A stretch of 64,000 nt of DNA from Acidipropionibacterium sp. (GTDB lineage: Bacteria; Actinomycetota; Actinomycetes; Propionibacteriales; Propionibacteriaceae): positions 62,001-126,000 of the forward strand of contig JALCLH010000004.1 of assembly GCA_022647765.1 (NCBI GenBank). The letters are read 5' to 3'. Both the position numbers and the translations under genes were made by a program. The notes beneath the pieces are model-generated. The model ran no database searches and was not told where the DNA came from. It saw only the letters and a list, made by a program, of their open reading frames with translations. Position 1 is the stretch's first letter. The number at the start of each line of letters is the position of its first letter. Below, piece by piece: positions 19,464 through 29,528 of the stretch.

Positions 19464-20933
19464 CTAGCCGAGCCTGGCACTGATCGTGGCGCGGGTGCCC
19501 TCGTCCCCCGGGTTGTTCTCCAGGGTGAAGATGCCGCCGAGGTCCTGGACCAGGGTGGAGACGATCGACAGCCCCAACGATTTGCGGTGCTCCGACAGCT
19601 TGAACCCCTCCGGGAGGGGTTTGCCGTTGTTGGAGATCTCGACGAACAGGAATCCGTCCTTGCGGTAGGGGTGCACCACGACCTCCCCGGAGGAGGAGGC
19701 CAGGCTGTGCTCGATGGCGTTCTGGCACAGTTCGGTGGTGGCCAGGGACAGCGGGGTGGCGACGTCGGCCCGCACCTTCCCGAAGCTTCCCTCGCGCCTG
19801 GCGATCACCCTGCCCGAGGAGGCCGCGACGTCGCCCACCATCCGCAGGATGCGATCGACGACCTCGTCGAACTCCACCTCGTCGTCGAAGTTCTGGGACA
19901 GGATCTCGTGGACCACCGCGATGGCGCTGACCCTGGCCATCGCCTGCTTGAGGGCGAGCTTGGCGTCCTCATTGGTCATCCTGCGTGACTGCAGCCGCAG
20001 CAGCGCGGCCACCGTCTGGAGGTTGTTCTTCACCCGGTGGTGGATCTCCCGGATGGTGGCGTCCTTGGTGACCAGCTGCCGGTCCCTGGTGCGCAGCTCG
20101 GTGAGGTCGCGCACCAGGATCAGGGTGCCGGCGGGCACCTCGAAGTCGTCGAGCCAGGTGCGCAGCGGAATCACCCGCGCCCTCAGGATGGCCTCCGAGT
20201 TCTCGATGTCGGTCTCGCGCAACGACCGGCCCTCCAGGTCGATCCCGACCGTCTGGCCGACATCGCGCAGGTTCGGGCACAGCTCCCGCACCACCGGGAT
20301 GAGATACTCCCCGTCCAGATCCCCCGACAGCCCGAGCTTGCGGAAGGACGACAGGGCGTTCGGACTGGCGTAGGTGACCATCCCGGTGGTGGCCACCCTC
20401 AGCACCCCGTCGGTGACGCCCGGGGCCAGCGCCCGGTCATGGCCGGGGAACAGCGGGAACTGCCCGTGATGGAGCATCTCGGAGAGCAGCCCGGCGATCT
20501 CCAGATAGTTGTCCTCGGTCGACCCGGGGGCGCGCACCCCCATCTGGTTGGTGTGTCTCTCGACCACCGCGATGACTGTGCCGTGGCGGATGATCGGGAT
20601 CGCCCAGACGTCCACCGGGATCCCGGCCGACAGCTTGTTGCCGCTGGTCTCGCACATCTGGCCGCTCATGAAGGCCTCGGTGACCAGGCTCTCGTCGTCG
20701 TAGGCGATCGACTCGCCCACCACGTCGTCCTCCAGCGCGGTGGGCCCGGTGTCGGGCCGGATCTGGGCGGCCGCCCAGTAGACCGACGGGTCGTCGTCGG
20801 GAACCCACAGGATGAGGTCGGAGAAGGACATGTCGGCGAGGATCTGCCACTGCTCGACGACCTCCCCCAGCCAGTCGACGTCGTCAGGGTCGAGCTGGCT
20901 TCGAGTGGCCATGAATCGGTCCAGTGAGGGCAT
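19464..20933 (-). CDS. pdtaS: Sensor histidine kinase PdtaS
   Basis: Cytosolic kinase (489 aa) of the PdtaS-PdtaR system, which controls an RNA-binding ANTAR antiterminator. Domains: GAF-like (about 1-150), PAS-like (about 170-290), then HisKA_2 with the phospho-accepting His in REIHHRVKNNLQTVAALL, and an HATPase domain with N-box ELCQNAIEHS. The start MPSLDRF aligns with the N-terminus of the mycobacterial protein. No response regulator is adjacent, as in M. tuberculosis. Confidence 0.92.
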   Translation of the reverse strand: MPSLDRFMATRSQLDPDDVDWLGEVVEQWQILADMSFSDLILWVPDDDPSVYWAAAQIRPDTGPTALEDDVVGESIAYDDESLVTEAFMSGQMCETSGNKLSAGIPVDVWAIPIIRHGTVIAVVERHTNQMGVRAPGSTEDNYLEIAGLLSEMLHHGQFPLFPGHDRALAPGVTDGVLRVATTGMVTYASPNALSSFRKLGLSGDLDGEYLIPVVRELCPNLRDVGQTVGIDLEGRSLRETDIENSEAILRARVIPLRTWLDDFEVPAGTLILVRDLTELRTRDRQLVTKDATIREIHHRVKNNLQTVAALLRLQSRRMTNEDAKLALKQAMARVSAIAVVHEILSQNFDDEVEFDEVVDRILRMVGDVAASSGRVIARREGSFGKVRADVATPLSLATTELCQNAIEHSLASSSGEVVVHPYRKDGFLFVEISNNGKPLPEGFKLSEHRKSLGLSIVSTLVQDLGGIFTLENNPGDEGTRATISARLG

Positions 20934-21077
20934 GCCCTCACTCTATGGCTAGCCCGGAATGCGGCCCGAAGCTCGCCGGCATTTGGCCGACGGCGCGGTC
21001 TGAGGCACAATTGATGGTCGTTGCCGCGCATTCCGCGGCCCCTCCCTGTGAGGGTGGACCGAGTTGAGGAGAGCGCC

Positions 21078-21152
21078 ATGGGCAAGACCGGCCGTAAGCG
21101 TCGCGCGCGTCGCAAGAAGAACGCCAATCACGGCAAGCGTCCCAACGCTTGA
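21078..21152 (+). CDS. 50S ribosomal protein bL37 (24 aa)
   Basis: A 24-residue, very basic peptide starting MGKTGRKRRARRKKN and ending NHGKRPNA. This ending is the hallmark of bL37, an actinobacterial-specific large-subunit protein seen in mycobacterial ribosome structures. GAGGAGAG precedes the ATG. It lies between pdtaS and rsrA and is followed by a clean hairpin. Small enough to be missed by many gene callers. Confidence 0.9.
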   Translation: MGKTGRKRRARRKKNANHGKRPNA

Positions 21153-21204
21153 TCGGGCGCGCCGTCAGGCGCGCTGCTCCCGGCTCCGTGACCGGGAGAG
21201 CAGG

Positions 21205-21232
21205 AGGGCTCCCGTCCGAGGACGGGAGCCCT
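21205..21232. terminator. Terminator hairpin after bL37
   Basis: A 12-bp perfect stem AGGGCTCCCGTC/GACGGGAGCCCT with a 4-nt loop, 53 nt after the bL37 stop and 47 nt before the convergent rsrA stop. No long U-run, as is common in GC-rich actinobacteria. Confidence 0.7.
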
Positions 21233-21278
21233 GTTCGCATCTATCGGGCCGGCTGCCGGCCCGCCGCAGTGGGTGGCG

Positions 21279-21533
21279 TCAGCTTTCGACGTGCAGGCGG
21301 ACGATCCTCATTCTCAGCGTGGAGGACGCCCTCACCGTCATATTGCAGCGCTGCAGGGCCCGGCTCACCGCCGCCTCCAGGTCCGCCTCGTCCAGACAGG
21401 ACTCGCAGGCGGCCAGGTGACGCCGGAAGGCGTCGGCCTGGTCCTCGGTGAGCTCGCCGTGCAGGAAGGCCTGGAGATGCTCCATCGCCCAGTCGCAGGC
21501 CTCCTCGGGGCCACAGGGAACATCGGCGTTCAT
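21279..21533 (-). CDS. rsrA: Redox-sensing anti-sigma factor RsrA
   Basis: 84-residue zinc anti-sigma factor. The ZAS motif RRHLAACESC gives H39-x3-C43-x2-C46, with an upstream Cys (C7) and a distal Cys (C63). On thiol oxidation such proteins form a disulfide, lose zinc and free SigR/SigH. It overlaps its sigma factor by an ATGA, so the pair is translationally coupled. Confidence 0.93.
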   Translation of the reverse strand: MNADVPCGPEEACDWAMEHLQAFLHGELTEDQADAFRRHLAACESCLDEADLEAAVSRALQRCNMTVRASSTLRMRIVRLHVES

Positions 21534-22196
21534 GAGTGCACCTCCTGACCGAGCGTCTCCTCATCGACCTTGCCGGCCTTCGGGCCGATGCCGCGGGCCC
21601 CCGCCACGTCGACCAGCTGGCCGCGCAGCTGCTTGCGCGCCCGGTTCAGGCGCGACATCACAGGTGCCGATCGGAGTGCCCATGATCTCTGCGATCTCCT
21701 TGTACGAGAAGCCCTCGACGTCGGCCAGCAGTACGACCTGTCGGAAGTCGTCCGAGAGGTTCTCCAGGGCCGTGAGGACCTGCGCGTCGGGTATGGCGTC
21801 GAGCGCCTCGACCTCCGCCGAGCGCAGGCCGGTGGCCTGGTGCGAGGCGGCCCGGGCGATCTGCCAGTCCTCGACGTTCTCGTCGTCGGAGGTCTGGGGA
21901 CGCCGTTGCGCCTTCCGGTAGGTGTTGATGTAGGTGTTCGTGAGGATCCGGAACAGCCAGGCCTTGAGATTGGTGCCAGGTTTGAACTGCTTGAACGAGG
22001 AGAAGGCCTTGGCGTAGCTCTCCTGGACGACGTCCTCGGCATCGGCCGGGTTGCGCGTCATTCTCAGGGCAGCACCGTAGAGCTGATCGAGGTAGCCCAT
22101 GGCGTCGCGCTCGAAGCGCTCGGCCCGTTGCTCATCGGTCTCCTCGTTCAGGTCCGGGAACTCCCCGTCATCTACCGGTGCGTCAGGGATGGTCAT
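21530..22196 (-). CDS. sigR: RNA polymerase sigma factor SigR/SigH, ECF type (1-base insertion)
   Basis: ECF sigma factor for the disulfide-stress regulon. Region 2 is [22 protein letters not shown] and [20 protein letters not shown]; region 4 is [20 protein letters not shown], continuing [15 protein letters not shown]. The frame breaks at 21662: removing one base gives [18 protein letters not shown], exactly the family sequence. The stop overlaps rsrA. The sigR-rsrA order matches mycobacterial sigH-rshA. Confidence 0.93.
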
Positions 22197-22319
22197 CGGC
22201 TGTAAGCGTAGCCCACCACGGCGCGAACGACCGGAGGGTCCGCTCGGAGCCGCAGTCCGGGACCGGTGGGTCGCCGCGGTGCGCTCGCGGCACAGCATCG
22301 CAGTAGCCATACCTGATGA

Positions 22320-22345
22320 AACACCGTGGGCCGGCCAGTATTCCC
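22320..22345 (-). promoter_or_regulatory. SigR-type autoregulatory promoter upstream of sigR
   Basis: On the minus strand GGGAAT (22340-22345) is followed after 17 nt by GTT (22320-22322), read as GGGAATA...GTTTC, a full match to the SigR/SigH consensus. It lies about 124 bp before the sigR start in the 279-bp intergenic stretch shared with the divergent DoxX gene. sigR orthologs are known to be self-activated. Confidence 0.75.
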
Positions 22346-22475
22346 GTGGCTGCCATCGGTTCAGCCCCTGCTGCAGGCCCATCGCCGGCCCCGGCCGGGA
22401 GCCTGGTCGAAGAAATGCGGTCCGATTTGCCCGGGTCTGCTTCCGCGAGTCGCTCTCGGACGGTAGGAATAGAGC

Positions 22476-23027
22476 ATGAGCATCATTCGTGGCCTGGGCC
22501 GAACCCTGTTCGCAAGCTATTTCATCGTCAACGGGACCAACTCCGCGCTGAAGCCCGAGTCCTTCGTGGCCGATGCGGAGCCGGTCGCCGACCGTCTCCT
22601 GCCGCTGCTGCACAGATCCCTGCCGGCCGCACTCAGCGCGAAGGTGCCCGAGGACACCAAGACCCTGGTGCGTCTCACCGGGGCCGCACAGCTGGGCGGA
22701 GGCGTCGCGATGGCGACCGGTCTGCTGCGCCGGGTCGGCGCGGCGACGGTGGCCGTCACGATGGTCCCCCATGTGCTCGCCTCGGTCCCCGACCGGACCC
22801 TCGCCAAGGCCGATCGCGCCAAGGCCCGCCGGGTGCTGCTGCGCAATGTGGCGCTGCTCGGGGCCGCCATGATGGCCTCCCGCGACACTGCGGGGCGTCC
22901 GAGCCTCGGCTGGCGCGCCGAGCACCGCCGTCAGGAGATCGCCGGGGACGCCCGAGAGGTCCAGGCGAAGACCTCGAAGAAGGCCCGCAAGGCCGCTGCG
23001 AAGGCGCGGAAGCAGATCGGTGCCTGA
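22476..23027 (+). CDS. DoxX family membrane protein
   Basis: 183 residues. The first 140 carry the DoxX pattern [12 protein letters not shown] and [12 protein letters not shown]-like [20 protein letters not shown], with four membrane segments. The tail (about 150-183) is rich in Lys, Ala and Arg. Its stop overlaps the aroA start by 8 bp. In mycobacteria DoxX-family proteins form a membrane complex with SodA and SseA in thiol/oxidative stress, which would fit the neighbouring sigR, but no such partner is seen here. Confidence 0.8.
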   Translation: MSIIRGLGRTLFASYFIVNGTNSALKPESFVADAEPVADRLLPLLHRSLPAALSAKVPEDTKTLVRLTGAAQLGGGVAMATGLLRRVGAATVAVTMVPHVLASVPDRTLAKADRAKARRVLLRNVALLGAAMMASRDTAGRPSLGWRAEHRRQEIAGDAREVQAKTSKKARKAAAKARKQIGA

Positions 23028-24306
23028 GCTGTCCGGTTGGAGGGCGCCGACCGCCGGCGGTCCGGTGAGCGGCCGGATGGTGCTGCCGGGATCGAAGTCG
23101 CAGACCAACCGGGCACTGCTGCTGGCGGGTCTGGCCGATGGTCCCAGCATCCTGGACGGGGTGCTCACCAGCCGTGACACCGTCCTGATGCGAGACGGCC
23201 TGACCGCTCTTGGAGTGGTCTTCGAGGATCTGGCACCGGGCAGGGTGCGGGTGGTACCGCCACAGCGGCTGCACCGGGCGATGTCGCCCATCGACTGCGG
23301 ACTGGCCGGCACCGTGATGCGCTTCCTTCCCGCGGCCGCCGCCCTAGCGCCCGGCATCACGAGGTTCGTCGGGGACCCGGCGGCCGCAGCCCGGCCGGTG
23401 GGACCGGTTCTGGACGGGTTGTGTCAGCTGGGAGTCAGCGTCTCCGGGGCGCGTATTCCGTTCTCCCTTGAAGTTCCTGAGGCCCTCACCGGGAACCGGG
23501 TGACCATCGACTCCTCGGGATCCAGCCAGTTCATCTCCGCACTGCTGCTGTCGGGGGCGCGCTACCCCGAGGGGATCGACCTGCGGCATGTCGGGCCGCC
23601 GGTGCCCTCGGCTCCGCACATCGGAATGACCTGTCAGATGCTGGCCGAGCGCGGCGTCCGGGTGGAGACGCCGGATCCCGACCACTGGCGGATCGCTCCC
23701 GGCCCGATCCACAGTCTGGACGCCACCGTGGAACCCGACCTCACCAATGCGGCGGTCTTCCTGGCGGCCGCGATGGCCACCGGCGGAACGGTGGGGGTGG
23801 CCGGATGGCCGGCCGAGTCGACCCAGCCGGGGGTGGTCTTCCTCGACATCGCGCGTGGGATGGGGGCCACCGTCGAGCATTCCGGCGGGGTGGTCGGCGT
23901 CACCGGGCCGGATGCTCTGCGGGGCACCACGGTGGACCTCCACGAGGCCTCCGAGCTCACCCCGGTGGTGGCCGCCCTGGGGGCGCTGGCCGAGGGGCGC
24001 ACCGAGATCTCCGGGGTGGCGCACATCCGGGGCCACGAGACCGACCGGCTGGCGGCCCTGGAGGCCGAGCTGTCCGCACTGGGGGCCCGCGTCTGCCAGA
24101 CTCCCGACGGACTGGTGATCGACGGACGAGGCCCGGACGGCCTGCACGGGGCGCCGGTGCGCAGCTACGCCGATCACCGGATGGCCCATGCCGAGGCGCT
24201 GCTCGGCCTGGTGGTCGACGGCGTCGTGCTGGACGACGTCGCCTGCACCTCGAAGACGATGCCCGACTTTCCGCAGATGTGGGCGGGCCTGGTGAGTGCC
24301 AGGTGA
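23020..24306 (+). CDS. aroA: 3-phosphoshikimate 1-carboxyvinyltransferase (EPSP synthase)
   Basis: Shikimate pathway enzyme joining PEP and shikimate-3-phosphate. It has 428 residues. The PEP/S3P site [15 protein letters not shown] is at about 23-37, [19 protein letters not shown] at about 92, and the C-terminal [12 protein letters not shown] at about 385. GTG start at 23020 within the DoxX stop. aroA then rsgA is the same order as Rv3227-Rv3228. Confidence 0.96.
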   Translation: MPELSGWRAPTAGGPVSGRMVLPGSKSQTNRALLLAGLADGPSILDGVLTSRDTVLMRDGLTALGVVFEDLAPGRVRVVPPQRLHRAMSPIDCGLAGTVMRFLPAAAALAPGITRFVGDPAAAARPVGPVLDGLCQLGVSVSGARIPFSLEVPEALTGNRVTIDSSGSSQFISALLLSGARYPEGIDLRHVGPPVPSAPHIGMTCQMLAERGVRVETPDPDHWRIAPGPIHSLDATVEPDLTNAAVFLAAAMATGGTVGVAGWPAESTQPGVVFLDIARGMGATVEHSGGVVGVTGPDALRGTTVDLHEASELTPVVAALGALAEGRTEISGVAHIRGHETDRLAALEAELSALGARVCQTPDGLVIDGRGPDGLHGAPVRSYADHRMAHAEALLGLVVDGVVLDDVACTSKTMPDFPQMWAGLVSAR

Positions 24307-25299
24307 GCCCGCGCCGGCTGGAGTCCTCGGGGGTCGACACCTCCGACGAGGACGCCTACGACCGCCCGCGCCGCACCCGGCCGCGCACCAAGAACCGCCC
24401 CGACTACTCGAAGCTGCCGGTCGGCACCGTGCTGGGCATCGACCGCGGTCGCTACCGGGTGCGGCTGGAGGGCCACGACGTCACCGCCGCGAAGGCCCGC
24501 CGGCTGGGCCGCAAGGCGGTCATCGTCGGTGACCGGGTGCGGCTGGACGGGGACGTCTCCGGTACCGAGGGCAGCCTGGCGCGGATCGCCGAGACCGAGG
24601 CCCGCAGGACCGTGCTGCGGCGCACCGCCGACGACACCGATCCCTACGAGCGGCCGATCGTCGCCAATGCCGACCAGATCTTCATCGTCACCGCGCTGGC
24701 CGACCCGCCCCCGCGGGTCGGCATGATCGACCGGATTCTGGTGGCCGCCTACGAGGCTGGCGCCGATCCGGTGCTGTGCCTCACCAAGGCCGATCTTGCA
24801 CCGGCCGCCGAGCTCACCGCGACCTATGAGCCGCTGGGGAGTGCCGGTGGTGACCCGCTCCCCCGGCTCGGACCTGGCCCCGTTGCAGGAGCTGCTGGCC
24901 GACCGGACCACCGTGCTGGTGGGCCACTCCGGGGTCGGCAAGTCGACCCTCATCAACGCCCTGATACCGGGGATCGACCGGCGCACCGGCGAGGTGAACG
25001 AGGTGACCGGCAGGGGTCGTCACACCTCCACCTCGGCGGTCGCGCTGGAGCTTCCCGGAGGGGGCTGGATCGTCGACACCCCGGGGGTGCGCTCCTTCGG
25101 CCTGTCCCACGTCACCTCAGAGGACGTGCTGGCGGCCTTCCCGGACCTGGACCGGTTCACCGTCGACTGCCCGCGGGGCTGCCCGCACACCGCCGGGTCG
25201 CAGGAGTGCGGCCTGGACGAGGCGGTGGGCAGGCACGAGGTCTCCTCGGCGCGGCTGGACTCCTTCCGGAGGCTGGACGCCGCCCGGACCGGGAGGTAG
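24303..25299 (+). CDS. rsgA: Ribosome small-subunit GTPase RsgA (1-base insertion)
   Basis: Circularly permuted GTPase for late 30S maturation. An OB domain (VGTVLGIDRGRYRVRL) is followed by NADQIFIVTALADP and CLTKADL (G4), then the P-loop VLVGHSGVGKSTLIN, DTPG (G3), and the zinc domain CPRGCPHTAGSQECG. The frame is broken at 24836-24839: removing one G from GGGG gives PLGVPVVTRSPGSD. GTG start overlaps the aroA stop by 4 bp. Confidence 0.92.
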
Positions 25300-25332
25300 T
25301 CGCCCGATCAGGAGTGGTAGCGGGGATCGATG

Positions 25333-25407
25333 GTCCCGATCACTCCCGACACACCGCAAATCCGCACCTACCATGCCGGAACCCTCCCTATCGGGAGTGA
25401 TTGGGAC
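25333..25407. repeat. 17-bp inverted repeat between rsgA and the S10 peptidase gene
   Basis: GTCCCGATCACTCCCGA (25333-25349) is complementary to TCGGGAGTGATTGGGAC (25391-25407) except for one G-T position. The loop is 41 nt. It fills most of the 113-bp gap between two convergent genes, so it may be a bidirectional terminator, although the loop is long. Confidence 0.5.
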
Positions 25408-25412
25408 CTTTG

Positions 25413-26900
25413 TCAGCGCCGGAACCCGTCGAGGAAGGCGCAGATCTGGTCGGCCTCGGCGTCCCGGTCGGTGAGATAGGGCATGTGCCCGGTCTCGAAG
25501 AAGGCGTGCTCGATCCGGTCGAAGGCCGACTCCGGAAGGTGCAGGTGGTCGACCATGTCCTGGGCCGCGAAGTACGGCGTCGCCAGGTCGAAGCGGCCGT
25601 ACTCGATGCGCACCCGCAGCCCCGGCTGGGCGCGCATCACCCGCTCCATCTTGTCGGTGACGTTGACCGGGCGGCCCTCGAACTCGTGGTAGTTCCAGGT
25701 CTTCCAGAGCTGCGAGGAGACCCGGTACTCGTTCTCCGCGGGGCTGGCGAGCTCGTGGCGCAGGTAGTGCTGGGTGGCGGCCGCGAAGGCGCCCAGGGTG
25801 GCGTCGTCGGAGGCGTCGGTGTCCATCGTCTCGTCGGTTCCGGAGCGCAGCGGCCCGGTGTAGCGACCGTCGATGCGTCCCACCACCTTGCCCTCGCTGC
25901 GCAGCAGCTCGGTGCAGAAGCGCATGTGCTCGATCCGCAGATCGGCGCGTTCGACGTAGTCGGGGGACAGTCCGGTGAGGTGTGCGAGCTCCTCGACGAC
26001 CCCGGCCCGCTCAGCGGCGGGCAGCCGGCGTCCCTTGCCCAGGGCCAGCCGGTAGGGCCCGTCGGCGAACTCCTCCGCCTCAGCGAGCACCTCGTCAAGG
26101 GTGCGGCCCAGGTGCTGGCCGTGGTACCAGGCGATCGCCGCATAGCTGGGCAGGAAGTGGATGCAGGCCTCGTCCCAGCGCAGATTCTCGAAATCCTGAG
26201 AACCGAAGTCCAGCACACTGGAGATCAGCACGATCCCGGCCAGGTACATCCCGTAGGCGCTCTGCAGCCGCTCGGCGACGCTCACCGCGCGGATGGTGCC
26301 GTAGGACTCCCCCAGCAGGTAGATCGGGCTGGTCCAGCGATCGTTCCGGGTGCACCACAGCCGGATGAGCTCGGCGATCTGCTCGACGTCGGCCTTCCAG
26401 CCGTGCCAGCGGTCCGGTTTGGTGCCGTCGACCGCGCGGGAATAGCCGGTGGACATGGCGTCGATGACGACGATGTCGGTGGCGCGCAGCAGGGTGTGCG
26501 GGTTGTCGATGAGCCGGAAGGGCGGGACGGCGGGGTCGTCGGGGGTGCCGGCGTCGACGACCCGGGGACCGACCAGGCCCATGTGCAGCCACATCGAGGG
26601 GGATCCGGGCCCGCCGTTGAAGACGAAGGTGATCGGCCGGGACGCCGGGTCGGCATCGGTGCCGGTGTCGCCGTCGGTGCGAGTCAGGGCGTAGGCGGTG
26701 ACGCCGATCCGCGCAGTGGGAGCACTGCCCTTGAGGACGCCGTCGGTGATCTCCTCGGTGCCGACCGCGATCCGTCCGGTGGTGGCGGTGTAGTCGAGCG
26801 TTCCGTCGGGGGTCTCGAGGCTGTGCTCGGTGGTCACCAGCTCATCGACGGGACGCGGGGATTCGGGGGTCTTCGGTGCATCAGCGGACAGCTCGGGCAT
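25413..26900 (-). CDS. S10 family serine carboxypeptidase-like protein
   Basis: 495-residue alpha/beta hydrolase of peptidase family S10. The oxyanion motif FVFNGGPGSPSMWLHMG, nucleophile LLGESYGT (about 195), acid YGRFDLATPY (about 445) and histidine FETGHMPY (about 478) are all present. No signal peptide is visible, so a cytoplasmic location is likely. It diverges from the HisN-like gene by 30 bp. The substrate is unknown. Confidence 0.88.
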   Translation of the reverse strand: MPELSADAPKTPESPRPVDELVTTEHSLETPDGTLDYTATTGRIAVGTEEITDGVLKGSAPTARIGVTAYALTRTDGDTGTDADPASRPITFVFNGGPGSPSMWLHMGLVGPRVVDAGTPDDPAVPPFRLIDNPHTLLRATDIVVIDAMSTGYSRAVDGTKPDRWHGWKADVEQIAELIRLWCTRNDRWTSPIYLLGESYGTIRAVSVAERLQSAYGMYLAGIVLISSVLDFGSQDFENLRWDEACIHFLPSYAAIAWYHGQHLGRTLDEVLAEAEEFADGPYRLALGKGRRLPAAERAGVVEELAHLTGLSPDYVERADLRIEHMRFCTELLRSEGKVVGRIDGRYTGPLRSGTDETMDTDASDDATLGAFAAATQHYLRHELASPAENEYRVSSQLWKTWNYHEFEGRPVNVTDKMERVMRAQPGLRVRIEYGRFDLATPYFAAQDMVDHLHLPESAFDRIEHAFFETGHMPYLTDRDAEADQICAFLDGFRR

Positions 26901-26930
26901 GAACTCACTCTATTCACTAGCGTTGGGGTC

Positions 26931-27717
26931 ATGACCGACTACACCGATGATCTCCGCCTGGCCCATGTGATGGCCGACGACGCCGACTCCATCACGATGG
27001 CGCGCTTCCAGGCCGCAGACCTGCACGTCAGCTCAAAGCCCGACCACACCGAGGTGAGCGATGCGGATCTGGCCGTCGAGGACTCGGTGCGCCGCACCCT
27101 TGCCAAGAGCCGTTCCAGGGACGCCTGTGCACGGCGAGGAGCGGGCCGACTCCGGTCAGGGCCCCCGGCGCTGGATCGTCGACCCGATCGACGGCACCGC
27201 CAACTATGTGCGCGGGGTGCCGGTCTGGGCGACCCTGATCGGGCTGGCGGTCGAGGACAAGGTGGTGGCCTCGGTGGTCTCGGCCCCGGCCCTTCGGCGT
27301 CGCTGGTGGGCGGCGGAGGGGGCCGGCGCATGGACCGGCACCTCCCTGCTCAAGGCCCGCCCGATCCATGTCTCGGGGGTGTCCCGCCTCGAGGACGCCT
27401 TCCTGTCCTACTCGTCACTGCACGGCTGGGTCGAGAGCGGTCGCGGGCACGGATTCGGAGAACTGATGCGCACCGTGTGGCGCACCAGGGCCTTCGGCGA
27501 CTTCTGGTCCTACATGCTGGTGGCCGAGGGAGTCGTCGACCTGGCCTGCGAGCCGGATCTCAACCTGCACGACATGGCGGCCCTCGACGTCATCGTCCGG
27601 GAGGCCGGCGGCCGGTTCACCTCGCTGGACGGGGCCGACGGGCCGTGGGGGCCCAATGCGATGGCGAGCAACGGTCTGCTGCACGAGGAGGCCCTGGAGA
27701 TGGTGCAGGAGAGCTGA
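26931..27717 (+). CDS. Inositol-monophosphatase-family phosphatase, HisN-like (1-base insertion)
   Basis: Metal-dependent phosphatase. The motifs are HGEE, WIVDPIDGTANYVRG (catalytic metal site) and the second site LHDMAALDVIVREAGG. The proteins of this subgroup near aroA/rsgA in actinobacteria are annotated as histidinol-phosphatase HisN. The frame breaks at about 27126: removing one T yields RDAVHGEE. ATG 26931 is the start of the upstream frame. Confidence 0.83.
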
Positions 27718-27863
27718 GCCCAGGTTCTGTCGCCGTCCTGATCCGTCGTTGGGGGGCATCGGATTCTCGGTTGGTCCGGCAGAGCCGGCGATCCGTAGTG
27801 TCGCGTCGTCGAGCCCGGACGGGCGAGGGCGGACGAACGGCACGAACGGAAGAGGACTTGAGA

Positions 27864-28547
27864 ATGAGTGACGAGAAGCGGGTACTGCTGGTGCTCACCA
27901 GCCACGACGACCTGGGCGGCGTGCGGAGGACGGGGTACTTCGTCGGCGAGGCGGCGCATCCATGGAAGGCGATCTCAGAGGCCGGCTACCGGGTGGATCT
28001 GGCGTCGATCGCGGGTGGAGCGCCGCCCGAGGACGGCCGCGACGAGTCGGACCCGGTGCAGGCGGCCTTCCTGGCCGATCCGGCGATTGAGGCGCAGTTG
28101 CAGGACACGCCCCGCCTGGCCGATGTGGATGCGAGCGACTACGACGCAGTGCTGTTCGTCGGCGGTCACGGCGCGATGTGGGACTTCCCGGCCAGCCCCG
28201 CCGTCGACCGGGTCGGGCGCGAGGTCTGGGAGCACGGGGGCGTGGTCTCCGCCGTCTGCCATGGCCCCGCGGCGCTGACCAATATCCGGCTGTCCGACGG
28301 GACGCCGTTGATCGCCGGCAGACGGGTGGCCGGATTCACGAATGACGAGGAGGCCGAGGTCGGGCTGACCGGCGTCGTCCCGTTCTCACTCGCCGATCGG
28401 CTGGAGGCGACCGGAGCGACGCATGTGCCGGCACCGAGCTGGTCGGATCAGGTGGTGACGGACGGCCGCCTGGTGACCGGTCAGAACCCGCAGTCGGCGG
28501 CGAGCGTCGGCCGCGCCATCCTCGAGGAGCTGGAGACGCGGGCATGA
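27864..28547 (+). CDS. DJ-1/PfpI family protein (Hsp31-like type 1 glutamine amidotransferase domain)
   Basis: 227 residues. Nucleophile elbow VSAVCHGPAAL (Cys about 132) and the acid in VLFVGGHGAMWDF match the DJ-1/PfpI superfamily; the insert RRTGYFVGEAAHPW is typical of the Hsp31/YDR533C group (chaperone or glutathione-independent glyoxalase). Preceded by GAAGAGGA. The LysR gene converges 45 bp downstream. Confidence 0.82.
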   Translation: MSDEKRVLLVLTSHDDLGGVRRTGYFVGEAAHPWKAISEAGYRVDLASIAGGAPPEDGRDESDPVQAAFLADPAIEAQLQDTPRLADVDASDYDAVLFVGGHGAMWDFPASPAVDRVGREVWEHGGVVSAVCHGPAALTNIRLSDGTPLIAGRRVAGFTNDEEAEVGLTGVVPFSLADRLEATGATHVPAPSWSDQVVTDGRLVTGQNPQSAASVGRAILEELETRA

Positions 28548-28592
28548 GCGCTGCCTGCTCGGCGGGTTGGTTCTGGATGGGAAATGGGAAGC

Positions 28593-29528
28593 TCAGCTCG
28601 CTGATCGAGCCGTGACGCCGGGGCCGGCCGCAACCGCCCGCCGCAGCCGCGTCACGAACCGGTCGAGGTCCGGCGCGGCTCCCCGGCGTTGGCCGCGGCG
28701 CGCCAGGTAGATGGTGTTGAGGGGAGAGATCTCCGGCGCCACCGGATCGATCAGACGACCGGCGGCGAGCCCCGACTCCGCCAGATACCGGGGAAGCACC
28801 GTCATGCCGATCCCCCGCTCCGCAAGCGTCGCGAGCACGCGAAGGTCCGGCACGATCGCTGCGGTGCGCAGGCGGGTCGGCGGACGATCGAAGACGCTGC
28901 GCCAGTACCGCCGGATGATGGGCAGCTCCTCCGAGTAGGACAGCACCGGGACGGCGTCCGGATCGTCGCGGAATCGCACTGCCATCGCGGGCGACATGAC
29001 CAGCACGAACTCCTCGTCGTAGAGCGGTTGGAAGGAGATGCCCCGGCGCCGAGGCTGGACAGTGCTCACCACGAGGTCGAGGGCGCCCTCTCCCAGCCGG
29101 TCCAGGAGGTCCTCGGCCTCACCGAACTCCACCCGCAGCTCCGGGGCCTGCGCCTCCGGCTGCGCCGGTGTCGACGCGTCCGCTTCCTGCACGGCGAGCC
29201 CCGGCAGGGCCACGGCCGAGAGGAACTCCGCCGGACCGCCGAAGAAGATCACCCGGCGCTGCACTGCGGCACCGGCCCCCGGGAGAGCTGCGATCGCGGT
29301 ATCGAGTGCAGGTTCGACCCTGGCCAGCAGGTCTCGCCCGCGTGCGGTCAGCAGGACGCCGCGCGGCGTCCGCTCGAACAGCCGGTAGCCGAGCTCCCGC
29401 TCGAGCCCTGCCAGTTGCGAGGACACCGTCGACTGCGTCGAACCGATCTCATCCGCGGCACCCGTCACCGATCCTGCGCGCGCGATCGCGACGAACACCG
29501 CCAACCCGTCAAGCGAGACCCGACCCAT
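28593..29528 (-). CDS. LysR-family transcriptional regulator
   Basis: 311 residues from the ATG at 29528. The N-terminal winged helix is LDGLAVFVAIARAGSVTGAA, with DEIGSTQSTVSSQLAGLERE as recognition helix; the rest is a periplasmic-binding-like effector domain. No divergent target gene is present, since upstream lies a decayed gene; the real target is unknown. Confidence 0.9.
   Translation of the reverse strand: MGRVSLDGLAVFVAIARAGSVTGAADEIGSTQSTVSSQLAGLERELGYRLFERTPRGVLLTARGRDLLARVEPALDTAIAALPGAGAAVQRRVIFFGGPAEFLSAVALPGLAVQEADASTPAQPEAQAPELRVEFGEAEDLLDRLGEGALDLVVSTVQPRRRGISFQPLYDEEFVLVMSPAMAVRFRDDPDAVPVLSYSEELPIIRRYWRSVFDRPPTRLRTAAIVPDLRVLATLAERGIGMTVLPRYLAESGLAAGRLIDPVAPEISPLNTIYLARRGQRRGAAPDLDRFVTRLRRAVAAGPGVTARSAS

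Noticed and set aside
21561-23360. Long minus-strand frame extending sigR upstream to 23360
   Set aside because: The sequence before [11 protein letters not shown] at 22196 has no homology and overlaps DoxX and aroA antisense.
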